A stretch of DNA of 64,000 nucleotides from Panonychus citri (GCF_014898815.1 NW_026515548.1:1768386-1832385); one strand, 5' to 3'. Shown: positions 34,837 through 47,105, counted from the first letter of the stretch. Notes: generated by a model not told the origin, from the sequence alone. Numbers and translations are program-made.

Positions 34837-37691
34837 TTATTCATAAAATACTGTGTCAAAAATGGCAAATGATTGCATCCGATTGTCCTGTTGAAATAAG
34901 AATTACAATTAATTAGAGTTAATTAAACATTAGAATTGAGATAATTTTTATTTTTCCATTACTTATGGGAAAATATAATTGGAGGGAAAAAGTTTTCAGT
35001 TTCATCTTTTTCTTTTCATCACTAGATGTCACATCCATTTGATAGGAGAGATGATAATTTACCGTTAGGTTAATTGTTATGATGAAATACTCGTAATAAC
35101 TTATTGAATATGAATATATACACTTTATTGATTATAATCTTGTCCAATTGTTCATGAGATTAAATGAATAATTCAAATGGACCCTTTCAATTTGCTCTTC
35201 ACATTCAATATAATTTATCATGTTGTAAGCAATTTATTTCAACTTAAATTGTTGAGAATATAATAATTTATTTATCATAAGAAAGTAGGAAAAAGATGAT
35301 GATGAAGATAAATTCAGAGATTATAAATATATTCTTATTCTTACCTTTTTACACCAGGAATGAAAGTCTTCATAGGTAATAGAACCTCGATTATGAATAT
35401 CGATTTCCTAATTCAAAAGAAAAGGAAGAGAAATAAAGAGAAATGATGATGATGATGATGATTGAACATTCGAATCAGCATAACATGATGAATATAGATA
35501 TGGAGGAAGGAAGAATAAAATAAAAGGTAAAGAATTCGAACAAGATGAACATGAAGAAAAGATTCTGATGAAGATAAAGATGAAAATCGATGAACGAAAA
35601 AAAAGAAAAAAAAATAATAAATGAACTTAACGATAAGATGATTACTCTTAACAAGATTATTTCATTGATTAGAAATCAAAATCAAGAGGATCAGATAAAA
35701 CATGGAAATCAATCAAGAAGGAGAGATGAAGTAACCAAATCCAATGATGATCAATATTATCATTCAAATGAACATCATGATTTCATGTAATAGATTCTGA
35801 GATTATGATTAACATGAATGCTCATGAATTATGATTTACAACTTACTGAGAAAACCCTTTCAACGTGATTCCTTATTGTTGAATCTCTGAGTTGAGGTTG
35901 GATACAATTACCAAGCATAAAGTAAACCGATTTGACAACAATTAACATATCATCTTTGGTGATTACTTGATCACCATTAACATCGTATAACATGAAAACC
36001 CATTCAATTTGATCATTAAGATTACCTCGTGAAAGCATTGATAATATGCTTAAGAATTGCTGTACCAGTTGAGTAAAACAAAAAAAAACGTAAACAAACA
36101 AAAGAGCAATTAGTTAATTAACATTGACAATTTAGTTGACAAATAATAAACTTACATCAAAGTTAATTGAACTTTTCTTGAGGTAACGTTTACAAGCATT
36201 GAATACACATGATGCATATAATGAACCATCTAAGTTAACGGTAAAACAATTAAGGTAATATTTTGATTGATTGAAAAGGTTAATTGTTGTTGTTAGTTAA
36301 TTGTACTTACCTCCTAATGGGAAAAAAGATGAGAATAAGTTTTTAAATGAATCTTCCTTACAAACACCATTGGGACATTCCTATTGAGAATTGAATTTGA
36401 AATTAATTGTTTACATGAGAAATTGGCAGATGAAGTTATTGTAATTAGATAGCATGTAAACTTAACAATTAATCAATTGATTGGTGTTATTTATGATTTA
36501 TTCATAACTTTCACCGAAATAGACACAGACTGATTAAATTGCTTCTTAAATTGCGAAAAATATTGAGATTAAAGTTGTAATTGTAATTGAAATAGTAATA
36601 TTTAATCATATCTCTTTTCTTATTCAATTTATATTCAAATCAGTTTAAATCAAAGATGATATTTATCTTCAGAATCAGTTGATTCTGATAATTTATCAAG
36701 AGTCTTCAATCTAAGATTACATGTAACTGAATATTCAATTATTAAATCATAATAAATAATAAAGAGAATTGTAGTTCTAATATAAAAAAATCGTTCAAAA
36801 AATAAACATTTAGTTTCATATTCTATTGATAAATCATGGTTCGTATCCTCAGCATGATTGGAATTGAATCAATGAATATTATGGTGATAAAATTAATAAA
36901 CTCATATGTACATGGTAAAATTTATCATCACCCTTGTAATTGTTTCATATATTAATAATACTATAGTTTTATATGAAAGATTTGAATATCTACTTTTATG
37001 CTTATGATAAATAATCAAAATCTAATTCATATATCACTCGTTGTTCATTTGTCCATGGGATCAGGAAACGGAAATGATGATGAAAATGTGAGGTCATCAT
37101 GTTATACTTGTTCCTGTTTAGACAGAAATGAACATCAATCAAGGTCAGAAAGTGAATATAGTCGAATATATGTTATTATTAAAATTTCGATTTCTTTCTT
37201 TAAAATCATTCTAAAGAGATTGATTCCTTGGAGTCTGTTCGTTACTATTAGAACTTTATCGCCTCATTAATCATGAAAATTTCAGCAAAATTTTCAGTGT
37301 TATTCTGATCAGTGCAAATGCATAATAAATAGATTTACCGTTACTAATTTATCATCCACTATTCTAATCATTGTGATTTTAATATTGATTATCGACAATT
37401 CTGATATCCTACTGATTAATTGTATCATCATCACTCAATCAGCAGAAAAAATTGTTTCAATGTTTACAAGTGATTTGAGAATAAATTTTTACTTCCAAAG
37501 TATTCTTGTTGAGTAAAATCTGATTAATGAACGAAAGCTGAGTCAAATTTTAACCCTTAAATTTACCTGTTTGAATCCTTGGTAAATTTTTCTCAGCTCG
37601 TGCTTAGAGAACTGAGTTGTACTTGCCAATTTCGTCATATCTCCTGGCTTATAACGTGGTAATATGAACAGTTCATCCTCGAGTAAAATGT
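34837..37691 (-). CDS. KChIP-like neuronal calcium sensor (5' exon not found)
   Basis: Six minus-strand exons can be read: 37691-37567, 36380-36311, 36229-36156, 36059-35847, 35407-35345 and 34887-34837, all with GT/AG borders, joining in frame to 596 nt. The order of motifs follows Kv-channel-interacting proteins: TQFSKHELRKIYQGFKQ, ECPNG (degenerate EF1), FSSFFP, LSRGNLNDQIEWVFMLYDVNGD (EF3), and the C-terminal MQSFAIFDTVF matching the family's final LFD motif. KChIPs bind Kv4 channel N-termini and sense calcium. About 197 residues are seen, so only the variable N-terminus is missing; its exon must lie above 37.7 kb. The EF2 loop has lost its acidic residues, EF3 looks competent, and EF4 (DIHNRGSITYED) has His and Arg at loop positions 3 and 5. 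None of the long ORFs in this area covers the gene. Confidence 0.85.
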
Positions 37692-40223
37692 CTATTGAGA
37701 AAAGACAATCGTAAAGTTATTAATAGTTAGATACAATGGTAAATATTAATAGCTTTCAAGCTGTGAGTTGATTTCATTAGAGTAATTAGAAAGGATTAAA
37801 GTTCAAATTGTTTCGAAATCACATTTGTAGTTGACGATTATTTTTATATTAATATTTATCCCGAATGATAATTAACTGATAACAGAATCAAAGTTATAAA
37901 TAGTCGTGGAAAATGAAGTAAACTGAACAGAGAAAGAAAGTGTTCTAAAATTGGAATCTTATCATTGAGACTTAATGATGATAGCTATTACATGTATAAA
38001 GACTGGGGTGAAACTATGGAGGTAGAAAAGGTAAAAGAGAAGAGAATAAAAAAAGAGAATATGATGAAGACGAAATTCTGGTTGAGAAATATTAAAGTGA
38101 ATTTCAGTGTCAAAAGCAAAAGATTTTGAGAGATATACTTTTTCTACCTTAATGCTCATCAACTTCTTCATGAGGTAACCTTCTTGATAGATGGTGAAAG
38201 TTAAATAAGCTTAAACTCTGTGATAGAATCAATAGGCTTGATTCATGATTATCTCAAAATTTCTGAACATTCATGTACCCTGACAAGAAGAGTCCAGCCT
38301 CAAGGAACAAAGAATCCATCCCATTCAACCATTTAATCTTTAGAAAAGAAATAAAAAATTCTTCCAAACTTCCCCTTAAAAAAGACATCATCATCATCAT
38401 CTTTCATGAAGAGATAAACTCATGTTGCCGTCATCATGTTCTGTCATCAACATCATCATGTTGATGGATAATAATCAAATATCAAGTCACTTTTTTTACA
38501 TTCTTTTTGGTTACCTGATTTAATATTATAATAAACGACTTGAAAATGAATCTGGTGTCGACATATTTTCACCATGATGATGATTATCGAAATTCCTTCA
38601 ATTATTAAAATCCTCAAAATTGCCTCTCCCTAATTGTTTACACCTTGTTGTACTTTCACCTTCTCATTTTTATGATTATCATCATACCAACATTTTATTA
38701 TTCAAATTAATTCATGATAAATTTTACTTTTTTTATCATGAAACTCAACTGAAATTCAGTCACACCTTTCACATTATCAACATGATTAACTTGAAATGAA
38801 GTGTTATTATAATAAGAATGATAATTTTATATCTTGATTGGATATTTTTATTTCATCTTTTCAATCTAAATATTGATCTTAAATTTTGATAAAAAGGTTA
38901 GAATATGTAATCATATTTATATTCTGACATGGACATGATTGTATCATCAGTTACTTTAATCTCTTCATTAATCAAAGTATCAAAACATTACGACATGTTC
39001 ATGATGAAAATTAGCAATAATCTTCGATTGAAAAAAAGTTCAGTCTAAATGTGTTAACTTTTCTGGCTCATCCTTTTGACCCCAAGGGCTCACATGTGAC
39101 TTTGATTTGGAAATGAATAACCTTCTAAAATATCCATGACTTTTTGGGGATTATTTTTCATTTCAATAATAAATTTCAGTCTTTGCTCGGAAAATTTCAC
39201 GAATTTAGATTATTATTATTGTATTCATTATTTTGGTTATACGAACAATATGTTACTCTGAAAGTGTCAAGTTAATTATATATTTGAATATTATCAACAT
39301 TCCCTTAAGGAATAGTCATCGTCGGAAATGTAATATTATATTTCTGTGTATTCAGTGAGAATATCATGAAATATTATATATTCAGATGAATGATAAAAAT
39401 TATGGCTATGTAATTATCTCAATTTATATGAATTATCATTTGTTTAGATGTTAAAATTTGCTATTAGAAACTTAATTAGCTAATGTATCATGTTGCCTTG
39501 TTCATTCTGAGCTTTTCATAATTGTTCTGGTCATTTGTTGAACTTCTAGATCTATTCTTATAATTATTTGTTATCTTACCATGAAAATAACATGAAACAT
39601 TAAGTTTCCTCTCCTTTTGAGCAATTGTTAATATTATCATCTTTTAGCATTGAATTTCATTCCCTGGAATGGTTATCATTCATTTCTTCTTGTATCATCA
39701 TAATTGTTTCAGCTTTGTTTTCAACTATTATCCCAAATTAGCATCATCTTTACACCAAGAAAAATTGTATATTTTTAATGATCGAATTCAATGGGCTAGA
39801 GTATTATGAAAGTGTACCCCTTAAAAGCAGGTACCCCTTAAATGCATATATTTGTACACCTTCTGCAGTTTATTAAATGCTTATTTTTTTCATTTCCTTT
39901 TCCTTTTGATCTAATTGTAATGATCCAGGGTAAAGGGTGGAGAGGGTAAAAAGGTAGATTATTTAATTAACCAATTTATTTTTTTCATTTAATGAAAGAA
40001 AAGCCTTTAAATCTACCACGTTCGGCAAACATAAAAAACAAATAGAAAATTGAAAACTTCAATGTATGTTCATGATGGATGATATACAGAAGATATGCTT
40101 ATTCAGCTTAAACGAAAAAGATCGTATAAAAAGAAAGAGAATCATGATTAAAATCATCAGTTGAACATTAAACTTACATACTAATAGTAACTATTGAACT
40201 GTTTTAATATTGTAACATCTTCA
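37692..40223. other. Long AT-rich stretch, no gene recognised
   Basis: Probably includes the missing first exon and promoter of the KChIP-like gene. ORFs at 37962-38171 and 38273-38464 look like chance. Near the right end GAATCATCTTGTTAAGG-like sequence is repeated at about 40230 and 40278, next to the Polinton fragment. Confidence 0.4.
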
Positions 40224-40290
40224 ACGATTTAATCATCTTGTTAAGGATCTTTGGGTTATCTGCTACATTCTTTGGCTTTGAATCATCTTG

Positions 40291-40590
40291 TTAAGGCTCT
40301 TTGGTAGCCTTTAGTAGGTAACGGTAACCATCGTTATACTGACTGACCCAGGACATATCCATCAAATCTATTTGCCATTGTTCATCAATCTTGTTAACTA
40401 AAATTGGTAATCGAGGAAATTTATTTTTATTCTGTTTGAAAAGAACGTAAGTGTCTTGATCCTTTAACCATTTATGTACATCGCTCAATTTAGCAGATGG
40501 ATCAATCTTTTTAATTGCCTTGAACAGTCGGTTCGGCGAGTAATATTCTCTCTCATAACGTTGGAAGCTTTCAGCCACGATATGTTCACT
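40291..40590 (-). pseudogene. Polinton integrase fragment
   Basis: Part of a retroviral-type integrase as carried by Polinton/Maverick elements: REYYSP...VHKWLKDQDTY, then IDEQWQIDLMDM holding the first catalytic Asp, then YNDGYRYLL. It stops at 40291 shortly after that motif, so the remaining catalytic residues are missing. Its 5' end overlaps the 3' end of the 255-aa ORF in another frame. Confidence 0.85.
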
Positions 40591-41252
40591 TGTTTTAATT
40601 TCTCCTTTGCTTTAGGGTTATTGATGTGGCTTAAACATTCCCTACAGTTTTCTTTTATGTACTTTAATACTTCTGTTGTTCCATTTGGTGCTCTCCCAGT
40701 ATAGTTTTTAGACTGTAAATATTCAACTATTCTTTCAATGTCACTACCTTTGATTTTTCCATCGTCACTGATTATTTTATTATCACACCCAACTAAATCA
40801 CTCTCTTTTCTCAACAAGGACAGTAGATCGTTTGTCCTTGTTTGTTGGGGGGTTGATGATGATGATGATGGTTGTCTGTAAAATGGTGAATTTTTTGACG
40901 TTTCCTCAGTCTCATTATTATACGTGTTATCCAAAGTAGTATGGAAAGAGTCTTCTAAACCATCAAACTTGATATTATTTCCATCTGAACTCTCATTACC
41001 TTCCTCTTTTTTTATATCTTGATACATTCGATATCTTGCTTTCAACTCATTTCTTAGACGACTTTCATCTTTTTCTTTCGCCTTTTCTTTCTTCATGTCA
41101 TCTTGCATCATCAATTGGTTGATGAGTTTAACTTTTACACTATTCGGTAAATCAGAGCTCATAATCGGCTCAAAGTCTGTTTGTTTCCGCTTATTAACAT
41201 TGTTGTTGTACTGGTCTTCAGGAATCAGTACCATACGAGTTGTTGTATTCAT
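40485..41252 (-). CDS. Polinton-associated hypothetical protein
   Basis: 255-aa ORF, charged and Ser/Asn-rich in the middle. The second half has a compact block (DLLSLLRKES, then GDIERIVEYLQSK-like, then GRAPNGTTEVLKYI) of a kind seen in conserved unknown proteins of Polintons and related virus-like elements; this is from memory. Its last 30 residues run into the integrase reading frame, suggesting the original end has been altered. Its order with the integrase, the basic protein and the ATPase supports the Polinton assignment. Confidence 0.5.
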   Translation of the reverse strand: MNTTTRMVLIPEDQYNNNVNKRKQTDFEPIMSSDLPNSVKVKLINQLMMQDDMKKEKAKEKDESRLRNELKARYRMYQDIKKEEGNESSDGNNIKFDGLEDSFHTTLDNTYNNETEETSKNSPFYRQPSSSSSTPQQTRTNDLLSLLRKESDLVGCDNKIISDDGKIKGSDIERIVEYLQSKNYTGRAPNGTTEVLKYIKENCRECLSHINNPKAKEKLKQVNISWLKASNVMRENITRRTDCSRQLKRLIHLLN

Positions 41253-41590
41253 TATTCAATTTGCTTTGAAAGTAAATTTGCGAGAATTGTAATAGTTGGA
41301 ACAAGTAAACCTTTCAGCAATCCACCTTTCTGAACTAGAATTCTTTTTGCATTTCGACGAGTAATTTTACCACCAAGTCTTCGTATATCTTTTTTGAACC
41401 GTTTCACATGAGCTTTTTGTCTCGCTGTCAAATGAATGTGTCCTTTCAATATTTTAGCTGCTATTTCTTTTATAACTTTCAATACGTTACATGGACAAGA
41501 TGTTAACAATTTTTTACGTTCAATTAGTTTTTTTGCTTTACTTAACTTTTTTAAAGCTGGTAAGACCGCGATCGCTTTTGAAACAGACAT
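41252..41590 (-). CDS. Small very basic Polinton/adintovirus-type protein
   Basis: 112 aa, rich in Lys and Arg, with a hydrophobic C-terminal segment (GLLVPTITILANLLSK). Small basic proteins with this layout occur in Polintons and adintoviruses, next to the packaging ATPase. The ORF is intact and overlaps the next gene's start by one base. The role (core or minor capsid protein) is inference. Confidence 0.55.
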   Translation of the reverse strand: MSVSKAIAVLPALKKLSKAKKLIERKKLLTSCPCNVLKVIKEIAAKILKGHIHLTARQKAHVKRFKKDIRRLGGKITRRNAKRILVQKGGLLKGLLVPTITILANLLSKQIE

Positions 41591-41629
41591 TTTTTTAACA
41601 TAGTAAAATTTATTTATTTCTTATACAAT

Positions 41630-42159
41630 TTAAATCTGATAGGCACAAATTACTTCTTTTTCTCCCAAAACGTCTGTTAACAATCTAACTTCATCGGGTG
41701 TATCAGGCTTACAGTCAATGAATAAGTAGGAGAAAGGGCTTCTTGTCGCGTTTTCAAATATCTGTCTAAACTGTGCTGAACGTCCGGGAAACATTTGCTT
41801 AGCTAACATTGTTGAAATGGATTTATCTCTTGGGTTTTTAAACAAAACAATATAATGAGAGTTTAAAGATATATTTCTTGACTCACCACCTTTAACAAAA
41901 AAGTTTTGTACTAATAAAATTACTGATAGGTTTCTATGATGACTCCCTTTCGTAAAAAGCTGTGATACTATTTTTGAGTTAGACGATTCATGCATCAAGT
42001 CATCAATTATTATTAAATGAGGATTTTTACCATCAATCTTATCAAAAAATTGTCTGGTAATCCTTTGATAAACACAACACTTGCCATCTCGTTGAAGATT
42101 GGTTGGTACTCTGCATAAAAGTATGTTATCAATGTTGGAACTGGACTGTTTTTTCTCTA
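41630..42159 (-). pseudogene. Polinton packaging ATPase fragment, broken
   Basis: FtsK/A32-type DNA-packaging ATPase remnant. The C-terminal ORF (41998-41630) extends upstream in frame to a Walker B-like LIIIDDL just above its start. Upstream of that the recognisable sequence shifts between frames at least once (EYQPIFNEM is in another frame). At 42160 the gene is cut by a 289-bp MITE. No Walker A motif is seen beyond it, so the N-terminal part is lost. The gene is not functional. Confidence 0.8.
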
Positions 42160-42448
42160 CAGGGCTATTCAGCTATTTTCGCCGATGTTTTTTGCAATTT
42201 TCTCAGCAACTAAGAGTCAAAGAGACTCGAGACTTGAGGAGTATGAGTTTGAGCGATTGTTGTTACAGATCTTGAGATATTACAGTTTAATTGAATAACT
42301 GTTGAAAATCTTCTATTCAATTAATTTATCTTTTGATATGACAATTGAGTATCGCTCAAACTCATACCACTCAAGTCTCGAGTCTCTTTGACTCTTAGTT
42401 GCTGAGAAAATCGCAAAAAACATCGGCGAAAATAGCTGAATAGCCCTG
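42160..42448. mobile_element. 289-bp MITE with 97-bp inverted repeats
   Basis: Arms at 42160-42256 and 42351-42448 begin CAGGGCTATTCAGC and differ at only a few positions. TA flanks both sides (42158-42159 and 42449-42450). The insertion splits the Polinton ATPase frame. A one-armed relative lies at 14695. Confidence 0.95.
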
Positions 42449-43721
42449 TAGATCTCTCCTAAATTCCATATTCGTGCAAAATACGTAGTTCAAAATTAGC
42501 TCAATTTTAACAAGAGTTATATTTTTATTACTATTTAATAGGTCAAGCATCTTATGATCAAAAATTTATATGGATATATTTTTAGACACAGGCCACATTG
42601 TGTATTAGAAATTGTCTGTCAAGAGCTTAGAGTAACCTAAAATGCTGTGCAAACGTGATTGCATTTGGTCGTTGTTGAACTAAATTTGGTCTAGAATGCA
42701 ATATTAATTGAGTCTGCCCGTACAATAAGCAATGGATAGTGGATAACAGCACAAAAATTTATATTTATATGTAGTGTATCCAATAACGCTGAAAACACCT
42801 TGACAAACAGGTATGACCTTGAACATGTTCCAAATGTAATATGGCCCAATAGCAAATACTAATTTATGAGTCATACTAAAACCCGTTCAAACCTATTTTC
42901 AATCAGTCACAAGTACTAAACTGGGTTGTCGATTTGACTAAAATTTCGATCAGGCATAATAGGTATTATTATGCACATATGGTGTCCCAAAAAAGTTACA
43001 TTCAAAAACTGATTTATTCTGATCAAACCGTTCGACTCAGCTCACCGAGAGCTTTCGATTGGTAACTATTTTAAAAAATTGGATTAAAACGCCATTTTGG
43101 CTATCATCCTTTGATGTAAATGAAAGCACTAAAAATATACTAGTAACAACTAATAATTATCAATCATTATCATACTTTGTGTAATAACTTTATTTACTAT
43201 GGAATGACCACAGAGAAAGAAAATACCTACGAACAATCAGTAAACATATTGTGAAGATGATGTTGATTGATAAATTTTAGCTTAATCGAAATTCACTTTA
43301 AAACAGAACTTTAATTTTGATGAATCGATTGATGTTTGAGATTGTTTACATTTGAGAGTTAATTATTGTTATGGTTAATTATTAGTTTAATGATTAATCA
43401 TAACATTACAACTTTCAGTGCTTGTCAGATGATCATTTTATTGATTAGTGATGAGAGATAAATTTCATTTTGTTAAGTGAGTTTAGTTAAATTCAATTGT
43501 TTTGTTGGTAGAAAGCCTATTGTTGGTCTTAATCAAGAGTTTTGGCTTTTTGCTCAAGCAACTTCAGTGGAGTTTTTGATAGGATGCGAAAACGAGCCTA
43601 ATACTTAGCCACGAAAAAGCGGAATCTTCCGTAATAGGGCTTTGCGACTTTAATAATACATTATATTTACTGCTGTTGCTGCTGGATGTTTTGAGCATTA
43701 ATGTCAACGTAGACCATCCCT

Positions 43722-43787
43722 AATAATATAATATATATTATATACTATATATATATTATATAATATATACATAAAGAGAGAGAGAGA
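43722..43787. repeat. AT and GA microsatellite
   Basis: Runs of TATA/ATAT followed by GAGAGAGAGAGA. Confidence 0.9.
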
Positions 43788-44340
43788 CAAACGAAAATGC
43801 ATCAAAATAAAATTCATTGATATGTATATAATGAATAAATAAATATTCTTCAAGCTTACCAATAAGTATCAATAGTTTGCATGGTGCAATAAAAAAATTA
43901 TCATAAAATTTGACAGGCCTGACTTTAATGATAGTAATTCATGAGGTCAATCTTTATCTTTGTGCTCACTATTTTACCTTATTTTATGTTCTTAAAGTTA
44001 ACATGATTTAATCTTAATCTCAATTTCGAATACATATCCATTTACTTTTCTTGGGAACTTTAAGTTTAATTACTAATTTTGATACCTTTTCCCAGCCTTA
44101 CATCTCTCTCCACCTTGTAAAGACCGAAGTCCCTTTCGGACGATTGATTTTCTTAATTCTAAACGTAAGTCTGACAATCTTACAATGGGTCTGACAATCA
44201 AATGTATGGTCTGACACTAATACTGGATTCATAGAAAGTGAAAGTCAACTTCAATTTAATAATAATGCCCAATTCTCATAACCAGATGTAATGAAATTAT
44301 TGATTATTAGTCGTCTTTGTATTGTTTAGGTTACCATGAT

Positions 44341-44365
44341 GATGACCATGATATTCATGGTCATC
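44341..44365. repeat. Perfect hairpin, 11-bp arms
   Basis: GATGACCATGA, loop TAT, TCATGGTCATC. Confidence 0.85.
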
Positions 44366-44413
44366 TATGATTACACGATATTTTATTGATTATATAATTG
44401 TTAGAACATTCTA

Positions 44414-44449
44414 GAAGGTGATCATGATATACTGATCATGATCACCTTC
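44414..44449. repeat. Perfect hairpin, 15-bp arms
   Basis: GAAGGTGATCATGAT, 6-nt loop, ATCATGATCACCTTC. It lies within about 100 bp of the midpoint between the starts of the two divergently placed RdRP genes. Confidence 0.85.
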
Positions 44450-44894
44450 GGTATTATACTGTAATACATTGTATCATTTAAATCAGTCCCACTTCCCTCT
44501 TCCCTTAAACAACATCTAAAGTAAAAGTTTTAAAGTTAATTAATATTGTTATTAATTGTGAAAATAGTTAGTTATTTCAAAGGATCATCAGAACTATCGA
44601 TTCGCAGACGACGTCTCTTACGTTCAATTATGACTTACAATTGATTTCTAATATTTCCATTGTTTCACCATTAAAACCCATTTAAATTTCTATCATTTTT
44701 CAAATTAGTTCCAACTTTCATCAATAAGCGGTGCCACTTATGTGGTCAACGTCTGACCACAGGTTACTTCCATTTCCGTGTCAGGTCACTTCCACTTCCT
44801 GAGTTGTCTCTCTAAGTATTGTTTACTTATTGTTTGTGTTTTTTTCTCCTTTATTTTTTTTTAAATTGTTTGTAACTTGCATCTTTTTTTAATC

Positions 44895-45281
44895 ATGGAA
44901 CAAGAAATTGATAATTTACTTAGTGGTTTGGTTTCTTTTGTTGAATTCGAGGAGGAATGTGAACCAATAGAATCAGTTCCAATCAAAAGGATTGCTATGG
45001 ACTCATTGGCTAACTATACTTTTAGTGATTATGAATGGGTCAATTTCCTTTGCAACAAGCTCATTTAACTGAACCAAAAACGCTATTCGTTTCTACACCA
45101 AAAAATAAAGACTAATATGGATTGGGCATTTTGGTCCGGATTTGATGCGGATAAAGATGTACTCAAATGTCGATTTTGCTTTTCAAGAAAAATTTCTTTT
45201 GAACAAGCGTTGGCAAAACATGAGCCAACATCTGGCAAGAGTACATCAAACAAAATTATCGAACTTTGTATCGAACTTTAA
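44895..45281 (+). pseudogene. Small ORF with Cys/His motif, one in-frame stop
   Basis: From the ATG at 44895 the frame reads 57 codons to a TAA at 45066, and the same frame then stays open to 45281. The downstream part has WSGFDADKDVLKCRFCFSRK followed by an AKHEP, spaced somewhat like the zinc-binding half of a BIR domain (G-D-V-C-x2-C...H). The upstream part has LANYTFSDYEW. A worn BIR-like fragment is one reading; an unrelated Cys/His protein is the other. Confidence 0.3.
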
Positions 45282-45596
45282 TGGATTACCCGATATTGAA
45301 TAAAAGAAATGAATGCGACAATTTTAATTGTAATTTTCAACTTGAACTTTACTTGAATCTTTCTTTTTGAATGAATAAAATAATTTTTGAATGAAAATAC
45401 ATTTTCAGAGATGTTTAAATTTAATCAGCACTAAATCACTTAAATATTGAAATGAATAAACAAATATTACTTGAAATAAGTGGAAATAACGTAAACAAGC
45501 TACGTTTATAAACATTAGTAAAAGATTGCTAGGCAACGTTAAAGTGAAATTAAAATGGCGGTTAATTTGATCTTTAATGAAAAATTTTCAGAACTT

Positions 45597-45653
45597 TTTC
45601 ACCCACTTCCGTTTTTGGGTGAGTCAGAAGCGGAGGTTTCATTACTACTGTAA
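45597..45653. repeat. Dispersed 50-60-bp repeat, copy 2
   Basis: CACCCACTTCCGTTTTTGGG through AGGTTTCATTACTACTG matches 14205-14264. Here no mariner sits at the TA after TTCATTAC, so it represents an unoccupied site. Confidence 0.65.
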
Positions 45654-45838
45654 CAAGATAAGGATTGGAAATCATTGTAAGTGTGTATCCAAATAGCCTG
45701 GATAGATTTACCTTTATTGTCTGTATTGCATTATCAACAGTGTAAATACAGCGAAAACAAAATGATGATAGTTAATGATATAAATAAACTTAATTCGATC
45801 AATAAAGTAAATATAATGTATTATAATAAGGTATGAGT

Positions 45839-47103
45839 GGTAAAGTTTGGCAGTAATTAAATAATTAACAATAAGAACAATACAATTAATAAATTATTTT
45901 TAATTGTTGAAAATTACGGAAAGTGGACCTTCTACAGAGGCTTGGGCAATTTTTGATTTTCCTTTTCGAAAAGTCTTTCGAAATATTCGAGGTCAAATTC
46001 GGTTAATTTCAATTTGATTCTTTTTTTGAGAGCTTCGAAACTAGTGGTACACCAATTATTCTGCTAGACTTTTTGTTTCAAATGAGCCCAAAATTTCTCG
46101 ATGCACCTTAGCTGAGGAACATTAGGTGGGTTCTGATTTTTTAACAAATTCGACCTCGAATTTTTCGAGAGTTTTAATTGTTTCTCTATGATAATGGCAA
46201 GAAGCGCCATCTGGCCAGAATAAATGCCGATGATTTTGGTAATTTTCGGTAATAAAGGGCACTAATCTTTTTTCTATACATTGATTTCTGTAAATTTCTG
46301 AATTTACAGCACAATTAGCGGGAACAAAAAATGGATCAGAGTGACCTTTTTTCGATATTGTGATCCAAACGTAAAACCGAACTTCGAACTTGACCCTTGG
46401 TTTAGTTTTTTTTTCTAATTTTCAAATTTTCGGGGGAACTTGCCAAAAAATACTTATTACCTTTCCCTGATAAGGAAAAGTAACTTTCATCATCCTCTAT
46501 GATGTAAATTAGGCCATTGACGGGAACCAATTCGTTCGTCATTATTTTTAAACGCGCCATCTGGCGGGTGAATTGTTCAGGGGTAGATTTCGGGCTATCC
46601 CGTCGTTTCCAGGCCTTTATTTTAAATTTTTCTAATAATTCCCGACAGTATCTGTCACAGATAAAATTTAGCGGCCAATTCTCGCTGAGAGCCAGTCCAA
46701 CCAACGGCTAATTTTTTAAATTGTTTCAATTTTCGCGCCGTCATTTTTGTCGGTTTTCGGCCACAATTAGAGTAATTAGTTATATTTTCTCCATTTCTGA
46801 CCTTTGCCCCAACTCTGTAGACTGACCTCGATGGTATATTAAAACTTTTCAATCTATTGGCACATTCATATAAAGACAATTCTGGATGTTCACTGACAAA
46901 GTTAACGATAAGAACACGACGATCACTTAGATTAAGAACCATTTTTGACATGAACTAAATGTCAACTAATTTTTATTTTAGTATCAAAAAAATGCCCACT
47001 AAATTTCCGTTAAATTAAACCTAATTAAGGTGCCAATGTGTCTAGTCTAATTGTCTTAATTTTGATTAGAAAAACTTACTGCCAAACTTTACCACTCATA
47101 CCT
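45839..47103 (-). mobile_element. Full-length but decayed mariner element
   Basis: The 28-bp terminal inverted repeats (AGGTATGAGTGGTAAAGTTT... and its complement ending CTCATACCT) are perfect, flanked by TA at 45837-45838 and 47104-47105. Length 1,265 bp is typical of mariner. The minus-strand transposase starts near 46942 (SEHPELSLYECANRL helix-turn-helix), continues in a second frame at 46704-46402 (EDDESYF, first catalytic Asp), then in further frames with FWPDGASCHYHRETI (second Asp) and RCIEKFWAHLKQKV (third acidic residue). Several frameshifts and stops make it inactive, but its ends could be mobilised in trans. Confidence 0.9.
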
Positions 47104-47105
47104 TA

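Larger units (their letters stand above)
40291..42570 (-). mobile_element. Polinton/Maverick (adintovirus-like) fragment
   Basis: A minus-strand run of ATPase, small basic protein, conserved unknown protein and integrase is characteristic of Polintons. No type B DNA polymerase, capsid or protease gene and no long terminal inverted repeats are seen, so about 2.3 kb survives of an element normally about 15-20 kb. The right limit is approximate; an open frame continues beyond the MITE to about 42570. Confidence 0.8.
42571..44876. other. AT-rich intergenic stretch
   Basis: No gene is recognised. It contains an AT/GA microsatellite (about 43722-43787) and two perfect hairpins (44341-44365 and 44414-44449). 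Confidence 0.45.
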
